DNA from: Bacillus sp. NTK034
GTDB lineage: Bacteria; Bacillota; Bacilli; Bacillales; Cytobacillaceae
Direction: 5' to 3'
Assembly (NCBI RefSeq): GCF_017303275.1
Contig: NZ_JAFKOJ010000005.1
Span: 124,001 to 188,000, forward strand
DNA length: 64,000 nt
Position numbers and translations under genes: made by a program. Position 1 is the first letter of the stretch. Every line of letters starts with the position of its first letter. This document shows positions 49,971 to 64,000 of the stretch, in pieces. The notes beneath the pieces are model-generated. The model did no database searches, had not been told where the DNA came from, and saw only the letters and a program-made list of their open reading frames with translations.

Positions 49971-51131
49971 TTAGTAGCGTCTTCTTCGGTTTCTAAGGAA
50001 CGCAGGAGTATCAAGTGACTCTTCTTGCGGGTCAGCCTGCATCCGGTAATCTTCCTGAACCGGTTCCCGATGTTCTCTCCCCTGCCGGCGATTGCCCGGC
50101 TCTTCTGCATACTGATATGTATGAACATATTCTTTTTCTACTGGTGGCTTTGAACTAGGTTTAGCCCTTAGATCCTCTTGTTCATTAAAGCCGGTCGCAA
50201 TAACCGTAACAAGTATTTCTTCTTTTAGGGAATCATTTATGACCGAGCCAAATATCATATTTACGTCTTCATCTGAAGCCGAAGCAACGATATCTGCAGC
50301 TTCTTGGACTTCATATAAGCTGATATTTGCTCCGCCTGTAATATTCATTATGACGCCGCGTGCTCCATTAATGGACGTTTCTAATAATGGACTTGATATT
50401 GCTTTTCGGGCTGCTTCTGCCGCCCGGTCTTCCCCGGTAGCAATTCCGATTCCCATCAATGCTGTTCCTTTATGGGACATAACTGTTTTAACATCGGCAA
50501 AATCAAGATTGATTAAACCAGGAACGGCAATCAAGTCCGAAATACCCTGAACACCCTGACGGAGGACATTATCCGCTTCCATAAACGCTTCAAGCATAGG
50601 TGTTTTCTTATCAATAATCTCTAATAAGCGATCATTTGGAATAATAATTAGCGTATCGACTGCTTTTTTCATCGCCTCAATGCCTGCATCTGCATTGGCT
50701 GCACGCTTACGGCCCTCAAACTTGAAGGGGCGGGTTACCACACCAATTGTCAGCGCGCCAACTTCACGGGCGATGCGTGCAATGGCAGGAGCTGCACCAG
50801 TTCCAGTTCCGCCGCCCATTCCAGCAGTAACAAATACCATGTCAGCACCCTTCAATACTTCACGAAGCTGGCTTTCACTTTCTTCCGCCGCTTTCCTGCC
50901 TACATCAGGATTTGCCCCTGCTCCCAGGCCCCTCGTTAAGGTAGCACCGATTTGCATGGTTACTTCTGCCTTTGATTGATTTAGAGCTTGTCCATCTGTA
51001 TTAACAGCAATAAACTCTACACCCTCAACTCCATGTTCAATCATCCTGTTTACAGCGTTGTTTCCCCCGCCGCCGACTCCGATGACTTTGATCGTAGCAT
51101 ATTGGTCTATATTTGTATCAAACTCCAGCAT
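49971..51131 (-). CDS. ftsZ: Cell division protein FtsZ, solitary copy outside the division cluster
   Basis: A 386-residue tubulin-like GTPase. The GTP-binding loop [12 protein letters not shown] (GGGTGTG at 106-112) and the catalytic T7 loop [11 protein letters not shown] are intact, so it should polymerise. A disordered linker (about 320-372) is followed by the FtsA/EzrA/SepF-binding tail [13 protein letters not shown]. subtilis ftsZ follows ftsA in the dcw cluster; here it stands alone between atp and nuo, with its own terminator. [15 protein letters not shown] differs from the usual QLQAAGGISAMKE, which suggests a second paralogue. GGAGGAG precedes the ATG. Confidence 0.95.
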   Translation of the reverse strand: MLEFDTNIDQYATIKVIGVGGGGNNAVNRMIEHGVEGVEFIAVNTDGQALNQSKAEVTMQIGATLTRGLGAGANPDVGRKAAEESESQLREVLKGADMVFVTAGMGGGTGTGAAPAIARIAREVGALTIGVVTRPFKFEGRKRAANADAGIEAMKKAVDTLIIIPNDRLLEIIDKKTPMLEAFMEADNVLRQGVQGISDLIAVPGLINLDFADVKTVMSHKGTALMGIGIATGEDRAAEAARKAISSPLLETSINGARGVIMNITGGANISLYEVQEAADIVASASDEDVNMIFGSVINDSLKEEILVTVIATGFNEQEDLRAKPSSKPPVEKEYVHTYQYAEEPGNRRQGREHREPVQEDYRMQADPQEESLDTPAFLRNRRRRY

Positions 51132-51173
51132 TGCGGCTCCTCCTTTAATTCAAATAGACTTGCATGATTGCTT

Positions 51174-51209
51174 TAAAAAAGAGAGTAACCCATTAAAGGT
51201 ATACTCTCT
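51174..51209 (-). promoter_or_regulatory. Terminator-like hairpin in the ftsZ leader
   Basis: On the minus strand AGAGAGTATACC pairs with GGTTACTCTCT around a short loop, followed by TTTTTT, 40 nt before the ftsZ start. TTTACA-N17-TTTAAT overlaps the same bases and could instead be the ftsZ promoter. Confidence 0.5.
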
Positions 51210-51300
51210 TCTATTGTAAAGGCCTATATTAAAGAATTCGAGTGATTTATCTATTTTTTGGGGCAATTTTCTTAAAATTCCGGTGGTAAATATTACTATT

Positions 51301-51330
51301 AAAAAAACACCCCCAGCTAAGCCAGGGGTG
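51301..51330 (-). terminator. Terminator of the atp operon
   Basis: CACCCC (51308-51313) pairs with GGGGTG (51325-51330) with inner pairing, followed on the minus strand by seven Ts. Confidence 0.85.
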
Positions 51331-51342
51331 CTGATGTTTTTA

Positions 51343-51753
<411 letters not shown>

Positions 51754-51772
51754 TTACCCTCCTGGTCCAGAA

Positions 51773-53260
<1,488 letters not shown>

Positions 53261-53265
53261 TCATT

Positions 53266-53385
53266 TGTCTAGCTTCAGCGCCAAGCCCCTCGAGGTCATA
53301 AGCCAAACCCTTTCGGAAGGAAAAAACGCCTTCCTGAAGGGCTTGACTTATGCTTATCGGGGCTGATCGAGGCGCTTCCGCTTTT
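53266..53385. repeat. Imperfect palindromic intergenic repeat, copy 2 (inside atp)
   Basis: It begins TGTCTAGCTTCAGCGCC and ends GGCGCTTCCGCTTTT; an inner AAGCC…GGCTT pairing and CGGAAGG/CCTTCCTG make a long cruciform-like fold. It shares order and motifs with the copy at 43437-43553 in opposite orientation. It lies in the atpG-atpD gap, within the transcript. Confidence 0.8.
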
Positions 53386-53390
53386 CATTA

Positions 53391-54254
<864 letters not shown>

Positions 54255-54299
54255 TCACCACCCTTATACAAGTTTGTCAGAACCGAATTGAGCTGCTTA

Positions 54300-54320
54300 G
54301 ATGGGGAGCACTTCCCCATC
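54300..54320 (-). other. Hairpin between atpA and atpG
   Basis: GATGGGGA and TCCCCATC form a perfect 8-bp stem with a 5-nt loop just after the atpA stop. There is no T-run, so it is more likely an mRNA stability element than a terminator. Confidence 0.6.
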
Positions 54321-54333
54321 CAGGCAATCTCCA

Positions 54334-55857
<1,524 letters not shown>

Positions 55858-55866
55858 CTACGAATC

Positions 55867-56966
<1,100 letters not shown>

Positions 56967-57013
56967 TCATATGCATGATTCCGAATTAGTTTTACGGTAA
57001 AAAAACATAAAGG

Positions 57014-57047
57014 AATGGCGAAGGTTCATGGAATGATCTTCGCCATT
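57014..57047 (-). other. Hairpin between atpE and atpF
   Basis: AATGGCGAAG and CTTCGCCATT form a perfect 10-bp stem with a 14-nt loop, 24 nt after the atpE stop. T-rich sequence (CCTTTATGTTTTTTT) follows on the minus strand, so partial termination or 3' protection could raise atpE over atpF. Confidence 0.65.
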
Positions 57048-57070
57048 TAGAACGATTGGTACAGTATTAA

Positions 57071-57322
<252 letters not shown>

Positions 57323-57358
57323 TTAAAATGTTTTGTCCATGAAATGAACAGGTATATA

Positions 57359-58078
<720 letters not shown>

Positions 58079-58093
58079 TCACCTCTCTTCCCG

Positions 58094-58468
58094 CTATTTA
58101 CGTAATTGAAAAGATTGAAGAAAATAATCTATCATAATGACAATATAGGATGTCATTAATCCAAATACCACACTGATCAGATGCAGCTTATCAGGATATT
58201 CCAAAGCGATCATGACAGCAAAAACTGCTGTAGCCATTCTGGATACCGTTCCAAGTGAACGCACCTTCTCGCCTCTCTCGACTGCCTCTCCAAACTGCAG
58301 CGCCTTTCGTGATATCAGCCACAGATTGAACAGACTCAAGCCTGTACCAAAGATCAAGCCCAGAAAAATAGATTGATATGGTGTAAAACCCCAGCCGAGA
58401 ACGTATACAGACAACAAAAGGAATATGTATTTTCGCTGTCTTTGAAAAGTTACTTTGATTTCCGGCAT
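58094..58468 (-). CDS. atpI: ATP synthase subunit I
   Basis: A 124-residue protein with four membrane segments, encoded near the head of the atp operon. AtpI assists c-ring assembly or Mg2+ supply in some bacteria and is not part of the finished enzyme. The second ATG (58466-58468) is preferred, since AGGAG is 10 nt upstream and the first ATG is too close to it. Confidence 0.85.
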   Translation of the reverse strand: MPEIKVTFQRQRKYIFLLLSVYVLGWGFTPYQSIFLGLIFGTGLSLFNLWLISRKALQFGEAVERGEKVRSLGTVSRMATAVFAVMIALEYPDKLHLISVVFGLMTSYIVIMIDYFLQSFQLRK

Positions 58469-58473
58469 GATGT

Positions 58474-58695
58474 TCATTCTCCTGTGAAGAAATGTTGGAT
58501 TAAGCGAAGCATGGCGTATATCCCGGCGCCCAGTCCAATGAACAAGCCAATTAATAGGAATAACGGCTCTGTTCCTGCCTTGCTGTCAAACCACCTTCCG
58601 GCGAAAATGCCAATGAGCGTGGAACCTACTAACTGAGAAAGAATGGCGGACATTAAGGCCATCGCCTTAAATGGGTTGCGGTCATTTTGACGCAT
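58474..58695 (-). CDS. atpZ: AtpZ/AtpI family protein
   Basis: A 73-residue protein with two membrane segments (about 10-31 and 43-65), matching AtpZ (RNPFKAMALMSAILSQLVGS, GRWFDSKAGTEPLFLLIG). AtpZ and AtpI together form a Mg2+/Ca2+ transport or assembly unit in alkaliphilic bacilli. The ATG at 58693-58695 has GGGAGG upstream. It is the first gene of the operon. Confidence 0.85.
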   Translation of the reverse strand: MRQNDRNPFKAMALMSAILSQLVGSTLIGIFAGRWFDSKAGTEPLFLLIGLFIGLGAGIYAMLRLIQHFFTGE

Positions 58696-58827
58696 AAAAA
58701 CGCATCCTCCCTTAAGAGAATGGTAAGTGGGTTTTGAGGCCATAATTAATCACATTAACATCATGCAGAAGTGGGAAATATGTCTGCAAAAATATTTTGA
58801 AAACCCTATCATCTTTTACCCTTTGTA

Positions 58828-58856
58828 AGCATACAATAGGGCTTTGTCAATGTCAA
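58828..58856 (-). promoter_or_regulatory. Sigma-A promoter of the atp operon
   Basis: On the minus strand a perfect -35 TTGACA (58851-58856) and -10 TATGCT (58828-58833) are separated by 17 bp, about 130 bp before atpZ. Confidence 0.8.
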
Positions 58857-58944
58857 TGCGTTTGGAGTGAAAAAGTTCACAAACAAAAAGGTAAAAATAT
58901 GGTATGTTCACATATTTATCACATTTAAATTTCGGATTTCTATT

Positions 58945-58973
58945 GAAAAAGGAGCGAGTTTCTGCATCTCTCC
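58945..58973 (-). terminator. Terminator of the Vpr-like protease gene
   Basis: On the minus strand GGAGAG pairs with CGCTCC (one mismatch) and is followed by TTTTTC. Confidence 0.55.
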
Positions 58974-58996
58974 TGAAAGCGCTTTATTCTTAGGTC

Positions 58997-61264
58997 TCAC
59001 CTGCTTAGCCAGCTCTTGTTATTAGCCAATGGTTCCGGGTCCCCAAGCTGCCCATCCGGTCTCACAAAGAGATAAGTTTCAATCCAATCTTCCTTTCCGG
59101 CTTTTTTGGCAAATACCTTTGCAAGGTACAGCCCTGGCCCCGGAAGCTTATTTGCAGGAATTTCCTGCAGCAGCTGTCCTTTGCCAGCATTTCTTTTCCA
59201 GTCCAAAAATCCCATGAACCGGAGGCTTTCCGAATCAAACAAGGCAATTCCGAACTCTTCTGCTCCGCCAGGAAGATACACTTCATAGCGATACGTGCCC
59301 GGCTTATCTCCTTTGCCCAGCCCGAATCCCATAACCCTTGGATAATCCGGCTCCTCAAGCACATACAGATATGGAATCCTGATGGTTTCGGCACCTGCCT
59401 TCATCAGCAAGTACCCATCATGGATTTTTTTCTTTAAAAGAGTAGGATCTGCAGACATTTTGATTTCCGCCTTTTTCTTTTCACCCGGGTTAAGTTGAAA
59501 CGCTATGGGCATTTCCCAATTGATGCCTTGGTCTTTATAGGGTACGGAAAAGGAATAGGTCTGTGTTTTTTCACTTATATTTTCAACCGTTATAAAACTG
59601 CTGTGTTCATGCAGCCTGTCCGCGATCTGAAATTTCCCAAATTGCAGTGAAGCCGGGAGGACAAGCGTTTCTGCTTTCAGCGCTTGATCAAGCTGGATTC
59701 TGCCTGCTCCCTGCTCATAAGTTCTATATGTTTGTCCTTCTGTATTCTTAAGAAGCATAGCGGTGTTCATAAGTGCTGCCTTAATCTGTTCCGGCCCCCA
59801 TTCAGGATGAGCCTGTTTCAGGATGGCACACGCTCCTGCAACATGCGGAGCGGCCATGCTCGTCCCCTGCAGCGGCAGGTATCCGCCAGGAATGGTGCTA
59901 TTAATGGCGACTCCAGGAGCCACAACATCCGGTTTGATTTCCCATGTGGATGTAACGGGTCCCCGTGAGCTAAAGTCAGCCAGTATATCTCTTTCTTCTA
60001 TTATATTTGTCCGGGCAAGGAGTCTTCCTTCATTAATAAGCTTCTTAAGGCCCTCTCCTTCTTCCTTTGATACCGCCGCAACCGGAATTGGAACTCCACT
60101 GTCCAGATTGCCAAAGAACCTGCCTTTTGTATTATTAAAAATAATAATCCCTTCTGCTCCTGCTTCCATAGCATGGACGGCTTTATCTGTAAAGGTTAGT
60201 TCCCCTCTTTCCACTAATACAATTTTCCCCTGGGCATTTTTCAATTCATCCTCCTGCCCCAGTCCGCCATAGGTGATTTCATAGGAACGGTCAAATTCCC
60301 AATCCTTTGAGCCCTGCAGTAAATCAAGACGAATTTCCCGCCCGCCTAAGCTTAAAAATGGCACCTTTATTGTTGGTGTAGAGGCTCCTACAGAAATGGC
60401 CTTCGACGCAGTGCCCGGTGAACCGACCGTCCAAATATTTGGGCCCGAATTGCCCGATGAAGTGACAGCCGTTATCCCTTTTTCAACTGCTTTATTCAGG
60501 GCCATGCTTATTGGAAGGTCAGGTCCGTTTACGTTATTTCCCAAGGAAAGGTTTAACACATCAACTTTATCCTTTATTGCCTGTTCGATGGCAGCTATCA
60601 CCTGTTCTGTTGTTCCGCTGCCGCCTGGTCCGAGAGCCCTGTAGGCGATAATGGTTGCTTCTGGTGCGACCCCCTGAATTCTGCCATTTGCAGCAATGAT
60701 TCCCGCGACGTGAGTGCCGTGCAGTGTGCCTTGTCCCCCGGCAGCCTTTGTTTCCATCGGATCCTTATCATTATCCACCAGATCACGTCCGCCGCCATAG
60801 CTCCTTCGTAAATCGGGATGATTATAATCGATGCCGGTATCGATTACGCCTACTTTCACACCTTTGCCTGTGAGGCGCTGATTATTTCTATCATAAAAGC
60901 CTCTGGCATTAATGCCGCCAATCAGCTTGATATTATCATCTGAATGAACATGATAGGTATTAACCGGTGAAACAGAAGATACTGACTCTATCTTTTGCAG
61001 TCTTTGCAATGCAGATTGCTTTCCTTTAACTGAAAAGCCGTTTAATGCCTGATTGAATGTATGCCTAATTTCCAGATCAGGATTGTGGTCTATCATTTTT
61101 TTCATTTCCTGTTCATTCTTCGCATCCTTTAGTACTACAATAGCCACTTTTTCTATATCAGTTGACTCTTTCGGAATAGGAGGGTGTGAAAGTGTCCGGG
61201 CAGAAACAGGAGTTTGGCTCAAATACAAGGATATTACTGTAATGATCAGTAAGAATTTTTTCAT
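58997..61264 (-). CDS. Subtilisin-like serine protease, Vpr type
   Basis: A 755-residue secreted protease: signal peptide (1-22), I9 propeptide inhibitor (about 38-107), S8 catalytic domain with Asp142 (VIDTGID), His182 (HGTHVAG) and Ser469 (GTSMAAPH), a PA domain inserted between His and Ser (about 340-420), and a C-terminal beta-rich region. It matches minor extracellular protease Vpr in architecture. The ATG at 61262-61264 is used; its ribosome site GAGGGTGGG is the 3' arm of a hairpin. There is no LPXTG anchor. Confidence 0.92.
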   Translation of the reverse strand: MKKFLLIITVISLYLSQTPVSARTLSHPPIPKESTDIEKVAIVVLKDAKNEQEMKKMIDHNPDLEIRHTFNQALNGFSVKGKQSALQRLQKIESVSSVSPVNTYHVHSDDNIKLIGGINARGFYDRNNQRLTGKGVKVGVIDTGIDYNHPDLRRSYGGGRDLVDNDKDPMETKAAGGQGTLHGTHVAGIIAANGRIQGVAPEATIIAYRALGPGGSGTTEQVIAAIEQAIKDKVDVLNLSLGNNVNGPDLPISMALNKAVEKGITAVTSSGNSGPNIWTVGSPGTASKAISVGASTPTIKVPFLSLGGREIRLDLLQGSKDWEFDRSYEITYGGLGQEDELKNAQGKIVLVERGELTFTDKAVHAMEAGAEGIIIFNNTKGRFFGNLDSGVPIPVAAVSKEEGEGLKKLINEGRLLARTNIIEERDILADFSSRGPVTSTWEIKPDVVAPGVAINSTIPGGYLPLQGTSMAAPHVAGACAILKQAHPEWGPEQIKAALMNTAMLLKNTEGQTYRTYEQGAGRIQLDQALKAETLVLPASLQFGKFQIADRLHEHSSFITVENISEKTQTYSFSVPYKDQGINWEMPIAFQLNPGEKKKAEIKMSADPTLLKKKIHDGYLLMKAGAETIRIPYLYVLEEPDYPRVMGFGLGKGDKPGTYRYEVYLPGGAEEFGIALFDSESLRFMGFLDWKRNAGKGQLLQEIPANKLPGPGLYLAKVFAKKAGKEDWIETYLFVRPDGQLGDPEPLANNKSWLSR

Positions 61265-61271
61265 TAGAAAA

Positions 61272-61298
61272 CCCACCCTCTTTTTGTTTTAGGGTGGG
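61272..61298 (-). terminator. Terminator-like hairpin overlapping the protease ribosome site
   Basis: CCCACCCT and AGGGTGGG form a perfect 8-bp GC-rich stem with an 11-nt loop, followed on the minus strand by TTTTC. It can end the upstream hydrolase transcript, and it also hides the protease Shine-Dalgarno sequence. Confidence 0.75.
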
Positions 61299-61342
61299 CT
61301 GATTAGGTACCTTGTATGCGTAAATCGATATAAAATAAACGG

Positions 61343-62632
61343 CTAGTTCAAGGATTCATAAACAATATTAGCTACTTCCTTAGAAAGAGCGCCAGTGCTG
61401 CGGTATGATCCGCTTGGTAAAGGGCCATTGTTTTGTTTGTTCGTCAGCAGGATAATCTGCAGGTTTTCCTCTGGATCTATAATAACCTGGGTTCCAGTAA
61501 AACCAGTATGGCCAAAGGCTATGTCAGAATAATGATCTCCCATATACCAGCTTTTATCCAGCTCCCAGCCATATCCCTGGCCAAAGCGCTGAGGTGAGGT
61601 AAAGATATCAATCACTTCTTTATCATACATTATGGTTTTTCCATAAGTTCCGCCATTTAACATGGTCTGGCCCAATACGGCAAGGTCCCTTGCTGTTGAA
61701 AATAAACCGGCATGGCCTGCTATTCCTTTATTGCCATAGAAGCTATTCCCATCATTAACTTCTCCTACCAAGGTGTAATTTCTCCAGTATTTAAACATAT
61801 CCGGGCTTTCTTCAACATAGTACCCGAAATTAGGGTCATCAATCATTTTATATTCATATGGATTCCCCCAGGAAGTAGCTGCAATTTTTTGCTTTAAATG
61901 GTCAGGTGGAGCAAACATCGTATCTTGCATTTTTAACGGTTTATAAATATTTTCTTCTAAGAACTTATCCAGTTTTAATCCACTTATCTCTTCAATTAAA
62001 AAACCCAGAATCATAAAGCTAAAATCGCTATATCTTCTATCCGTGCCAGTCGGGTATTCGAGGGGCAGCTGGTTTATATAATTCAGTACCTCTTCCGAAT
62101 TATCAGCATATAGGTATGTCGGCTTCCAGGGAGTCAATCCTGAGGTGTGTGTCAGCAAATCAGCTACTGTAATATTTTCTTTTCCATGCTGGGCAAACTC
62201 AGGTATATATTTAGATACCTTGTCATTGACTGATAGTTCTCCATCGCTAACAAGCTTCATAATACCCTGAGTTGTTCCCAACACCTTCGTAACTGAAGCC
62301 AGATCGAAGATTGTTTTCTTTTTCATTTTCCGGGGATTACTGAGTAATTCCCCCATATCGTATTTTTGTGCATATCCATACGCTTCTTCTTTAACAATCT
62401 TTCCATCCTTGGCCACGAGAACCACTGCACCGGGTGTAACACCATCCTCAATAGCACCTGTAATGGCTTTATCAATGCCCTTCAATTTTTCAGGATCAAA
62501 GCCCGCTGTTTTCGGATGGGCATGACTTAATTTCTGGCCGGACTTCTCTTTGGCATTCACCATATTTCCAGAAAACACTGCAGAACTTAAGACTAATGCC
62601 AGTACTATTAACAATAACTTTAACCTTTTCAA
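61343..62632 (-). CDS. Secreted serine hydrolase of the beta-lactamase/esterase fold
   Basis: A 429-residue protein with a signal peptide (1-27). The class C fold has the nucleophile motif SVTK (Ser113-Lys116), Tyr201-Ser-Asp as the second motif and a late HTG in FGHTGFTGT. Members are beta-lactamases, D-Ala carboxypeptidases or esterases; neighbours do not decide among them. It starts at TTG, with AAAGGAG 9-10 nt upstream. It precedes the Vpr-like protease with a hairpin between. Confidence 0.85.
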   Translation of the reverse strand: MKRLKLLLIVLALVLSSAVFSGNMVNAKEKSGQKLSHAHPKTAGFDPEKLKGIDKAITGAIEDGVTPGAVVLVAKDGKIVKEEAYGYAQKYDMGELLSNPRKMKKKTIFDLASVTKVLGTTQGIMKLVSDGELSVNDKVSKYIPEFAQHGKENITVADLLTHTSGLTPWKPTYLYADNSEEVLNYINQLPLEYPTGTDRRYSDFSFMILGFLIEEISGLKLDKFLEENIYKPLKMQDTMFAPPDHLKQKIAATSWGNPYEYKMIDDPNFGYYVEESPDMFKYWRNYTLVGEVNDGNSFYGNKGIAGHAGLFSTARDLAVLGQTMLNGGTYGKTIMYDKEVIDIFTSPQRFGQGYGWELDKSWYMGDHYSDIAFGHTGFTGTQVIIDPEENLQIILLTNKQNNGPLPSGSYRSTGALSKEVANIVYESLN

Positions 62633-62765
62633 ATTTTCATCTCCTTTGCAGATTAACCAATATACAATATTCTGTATAATTAATTTTATCTATCTTTTTA
62701 TTGATTATCAATATAATTTTTAGTATTTTCAGAAAATAGTCCTTTTAGATTATAATATAGAATAA

Positions 62766-62789
62766 AAGCCATCAAATTAATGATGGCTT
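62766..62789 (-). terminator. Terminator of the 79-residue membrane protein gene
   Basis: AAGCCATCA and TGATGGCTT form a perfect 9-bp stem with a 6-nt loop, followed on the minus strand by TTATTC. Confidence 0.8.
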
Positions 62790-62803
62790 ACTCCCTTTAT
62801 GTA

Positions 62804-63043
62804 TTAAAACAGCTGATTCGGTTCAAGTTTTCCTTTTTGAATTAAACGGTCCCGTTTCTTATCTCTCCACATATCCGTAATGGTCGCGGCTATTAATAAT
62901 ACTGTAAGCAGGATCCCTTTTCCTTCTGCCAGTTTAAATACCAGAGCGATTACACCTTCAGACATGAAGGTACCAATTAATGAACCCAGCAGCATGATGA
63001 TCCAGACAATTAATGCTCCTTCTAATACGGCTAATGCTCTCAT
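62804..63043 (-). CDS. Small two-span membrane protein
   Basis: A 79-residue protein with two membrane segments (about 7-27 and 43-58), the first containing the glycine-spaced LLGSLIGTFMSEG, and a very basic cytoplasmic tail (DMWRDKKRDRLIQKGK). GGAGG precedes the ATG. It has its own terminator. I do not recognise a named family. Confidence 0.7.
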   Translation of the reverse strand: MRALAVLEGALIVWIIMLLGSLIGTFMSEGVIALVFKLAEGKGILLTVLLIAATITDMWRDKKRDRLIQKGKLEPNQLF

Positions 63044-63130
63044 TTATTCGACCTCCAGGTATTTAAAATCATTATGCCAATACCCTGAAGACAGCAGTCT
63101 AAACGTAAATCTTGCAATTCGGGCATACTT

Positions 63131-63739
63131 TTACTTTCCAAATATCTTCTGCCAGATGCTTTTGCTTTTTTCAGCCTCTAATGCACCGGCTACTTCTTCT
63201 ACAGACTTTTGTGTCGCCATCAGTTTTTCATAGAGGGAAGTGACTTTTTCGCTCTCTTTTTCATAGCCTTGTGCATGGGCATTTCTTAAATCTTCAATTG
63301 TGAGTTTGAGCTCATGCACCTCATGTATCAGCTGCTTGTTTTGCTCTCTGATTTTATTCTGGGTTAGACGGGACTGTTCATTTTGCTGAACGAGAAAGCT
63401 GACCAGCTTTTTCATATCTGTCAGCTCTGAATTCACATTCACCAGTGAAGTGGTGCTGCTTTCTTCGTCATCCTCCACGGTAATGATGACTGGGATACCT
63501 GCATCCTCTAGCTTTGCGGCGACTTCCTCTTTTTTTAACCCATCTGAATATAATTTCCTGATGAATTTAAGCTTTTCAATTTCAGAAGCCTGGATTTTAT
63601 AGCGATTATGTTCTTTCCGATAATTTATGTATTCTGCATGCTCCTGCAAATAACGCTTTAGGCTATTCTCAGGTATGTCCGGAAGCGCCTCTTTAAGCTC
63701 CTTCATTGTCAAATACTGATTTGCCAACGTCCTCAGCAC
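63131..63739 (-). CDS. Helix-turn-helix protein with a long coiled coil
   Basis: A 202-residue cytoplasmic protein. An N-terminal MerR-like or RacA-like winged helix (about 8-80; YLTMKELKEALPDIPENSLK) is followed by an acidic linker (EDDEESSTT) and a coiled coil (about 105-190), ending KSKSIWQKIFGK. The layout resembles DUF3967/RacA-type DNA-binding adaptors. The start is uncertain: GTG at 63739, or TTG four codons later with AAAGGTG upstream. Function unknown. Confidence 0.7.
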   Translation of the reverse strand: MLRTLANQYLTMKELKEALPDIPENSLKRYLQEHAEYINYRKEHNRYKIQASEIEKLKFIRKLYSDGLKKEEVAAKLEDAGIPVIITVEDDEESSTTSLVNVNSELTDMKKLVSFLVQQNEQSRLTQNKIREQNKQLIHEVHELKLTIEDLRNAHAQGYEKESEKVTSLYEKLMATQKSVEEVAGALEAEKSKSIWQKIFGK

Positions 63740-64000
63740 CTTTCTTGGTATCTTTGCCGATCACCCAGCCGTTGCTGGGCATTACCCATGTCCAACCACC
63801 TAACCGCCAACAAAACCACCATCAACATTTTTGCGGTGAATAGTCCATCAATAAAGTCATTTCTGCTTCATTTCTTCAACCATGACCAAACCAATTTAAC
63901 ACACTAAAAAACCGATATATCAACATTTTATAAATAGCTATACAACCATCAGCACGTTAACCGCTTATATACTGCGGGAATTTCACTTCCATTTCTTCTA
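63740..64000. other. Non-coding end of the window with CCAAC-rich sequence
   Basis: No gene is visible. The strand is rich in CAAC/CCAAC words (about 63772-63832 and 63885-63950), like short tracts at 15768-15805 and 49873-49915. One AACCGATATA at 63910 resembles an inverted TATCGGTCA unit. Confidence 0.4.

Overview
The window is chromosomal DNA from a spore-forming, motile, respiring member of the Bacillaceae. Evidence for this is spoIIID, spoIIQ and spoIID, the flhO-flhP rod genes next to mbl, a competence-type ssbB, strong GGAGG ribosome sites, frequent GTG/TTG starts and classical Rho-independent terminators. Gene order follows the Bacillus subtilis ywq-ywp-mbl-spoIIID and ywm blocks. A nuo operon, which B. 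subtilis lacks, and the repeat families present point to the Cytobacillus/'Bacillus firmus' side of the family. The genus is an inference. No rRNA, tRNA, CRISPR array, phage or transposase gene was seen.

Layout. 1-2.6 kb: edge of an unidentified gene, a DUF6282 metal-hydrolase-like protein and an MFS transporter. 2.7-9.6 kb: SWIM protein plus SNF2 helicase (ywqB-ywqA), a small unknown protein, ssbB with a coiled-coil partner, ywpF and an acidic lipoprotein. 9.7-14.4 kb: fabZ behind a FapR operator, an EpuA-type membrane protein, flhP-flhO, mbl and spoIIID. 15-20.8 kb: a LysM protein and an acetate-type symporter operon (small membrane protein, DUF4212 subunit, symporter, cNMP/CBS/DUF294 protein, DnaQ-like exonuclease). 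21-24.4 kb: pcp, spoIIQ, a VanZ-like gene and spoIID. 24.5-34 kb: a tricarboxylate-use block (LysR regulator, TcuA-like dehydrogenase, DASS carrier, TctA/B/C, and a CitST/DctSR-type two-component system) lying between spoIID and murA, which are neighbours in B. subtilis. 34.2-36.8 kb: murA, ywmB, ywzB. 37-47.6 kb: an 11-gene nuo operon without nuoE, nuoF or nuoG. 47.6-51.1 kb: a repeat array, a LysM-3D cell-wall protein, two small genes and a solitary ftsZ. 51.3-58.7 kb: the atp operon (atpZ-I-B-E-F-H-A-G-D-C). 59-63.7 kb: a Vpr-like protease, a serine beta-lactamase-fold hydrolase, a small membrane protein and a helix-turn-helix/coiled-coil protein.

How the genes work together. The nuo and atp operons supply a proton-pumping dehydrogenase and the ATP synthase. 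The tct/tcu block looks like a self-contained module for sensing, binding, importing and oxidising tricarballylate- or citrate-like acids; a cre site on the tctC promoter suggests it is shut off by preferred carbon sources. The acetate-type operon also carries a cre-like site. spoIIQ, spoIID and spoIIID act in engulfment and mother-cell gene control.

The most unusual signals are: (i) a complete ftsZ outside its usual division-gene cluster, with a hairpin in its leader; (ii) two separate arrays of a TATCGGTCA-like motif at a 19-22 bp pitch; (iii) two copies of a roughly 117-bp imperfect palindromic repeat placed inside the nuo and atp operons; (iv) a REP-like hairpin in the ywqBA leader; (v) a roughly 180-residue Ala/Lys-rich repeat extension on NuoC; (vi) four GTTCA repeats at 8-9 bp pitch upstream of tctC; (vii) several recognisable operators (FapR, ComK-like, cre, Rex-like).
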